Assembly (NCBI RefSeq): GCF_014647375.1 | Contig: NZ_BMPB01000012.1 | Span: 186,001-250,000 of the forward strand | Source of the DNA: Parabacteroides faecis | GTDB lineage: Bacteria > Bacteroidota > Bacteroidia > Bacteroidales > Tannerellaceae | Direction: 5' to 3' | DNA length: 64,000 nucleotides | Part shown: piece by piece, positions 63,966 to 64,000 of the stretch | Position numbering within the stretch: position 1 is the first letter of the stretch | How the letters are laid out: each line of letters opens with the position of its first letter | Translations under genes and position numbers: made by a program | Notes under the pieces: model-generated | What the model saw: only the letters and a program-made list of their open reading frames with translations | Told to the model about the DNA's origin: nothing | Databases searched by the model: none

Positions 63966-63973
63966 TAACTTTG
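63966..63973 (+). promoter_or_regulatory. -7 box TAACTTTG at the right edge
   Basis: TAACTTTG matches TAnnTTTG and lies 27 bp from the window end, so it probably belongs to a plus-strand gene beyond the edge. No -33 box at the right distance was found. Confidence 0.45.
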
Positions 63974-64000
63974 CGACCGAAAATTTAGGTTATCGGTTAT

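Noticed and set aside
1-64000. CRISPR array, insertion sequence or prophage
   Set aside because: No regularly spaced repeats, transposase or phage structural genes were seen.

Overview
The window reads as a chromosomal segment of a gut-type Bacteroidales, most likely Bacteroides or Parabacteroides; the genus cannot be fixed from the sequence alone. The evidence is three SusC/SusD outer-membrane pairs with ECF sigma and FecR partners, TAnnTTTG-type promoter -7 boxes, Bacteroidetes-only families (PepSY-like, DUF3256-like, DUF4923-like) and moderate GC. No rRNA, tRNA, CRISPR array, transposase or recombinase gene was seen.

Layout. 1-629: a gene remnant, two inverted AGTTC-N5-GAACT sites, a cluster of short GTGGCA repeats, then tandem enhancer-like sites and a sigma-54 promoter. 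630-4836 (+): TolC-type outer-membrane factor, NtrC-type regulator and histidine kinase, probably autoregulated through sigma-54. 4866-9073 (-): a secreted beta-propeller lipoprotein and a large protein with two CxxCH haem motifs and an FGE-like domain that lacks the FGE cysteines. 9238 (+): AraC regulator. 10222-24142 (-) with the divergent sigma gene at 24268 (+): polysaccharide utilisation locus 1 (FecR, SusC, SusD, GH2, GH29 and an unassigned TIM-barrel-like enzyme). 24951-27703: NahK-like sugar kinase, ribosomal protein L31 type B, class II fructose-bisphosphate aldolase. 27864-35293: locus 2 (sigma factor, SusD, SusC, FecR), split by an apparent DNA inversion. 35434-46689: MFS exporter, metallopeptidase, YitT/YczE-like membrane protein, Pif1-like helicase, AspT-like transporter, TruA and an EamA transporter. 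46727-47504: a broken small gene and a DUF3256-like protein. 47637-57457 (+): locus 3 (sigma, FecR, SusC, SusD, GH172, RbsD/FucU-like lipoprotein). 57502-61407 (-): OmpR-type two-component system with three PepSY-like proteins. 61505-63932 (+): sigma factor, putative anti-sigma factor, small secreted protein and outer-membrane beta-barrel.

The main discovery is in locus 2. The SusC gene at 30478-33634 (-) lacks its signal peptide and the first half of its STN domain. That missing 5' end lies 1.6 kb away on the opposite strand (35069-35293, +), next to fecR. Both break points carry the same 19-bp sequence in inverted orientation (33616-33634 and 35272-35290). Inverting the segment between them rejoins the two halves exactly in frame, giving a 1119-residue SusC behind fecR on the same strand. 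The sequenced molecule is therefore the OFF state of a probable phase-variable switch that controls a nutrient receptor. Two more sites of the same design (70-84 and 475-489) flank another candidate invertible segment at the left edge. No recombinase is encoded here, so the enzyme would act in trans.

Loci 1 and 3 look intact and follow the usual logic: SusCD binds and imports a glycan, FecR and the ECF sigma factor relay the signal, and surface or periplasmic hydrolases process the sugar.
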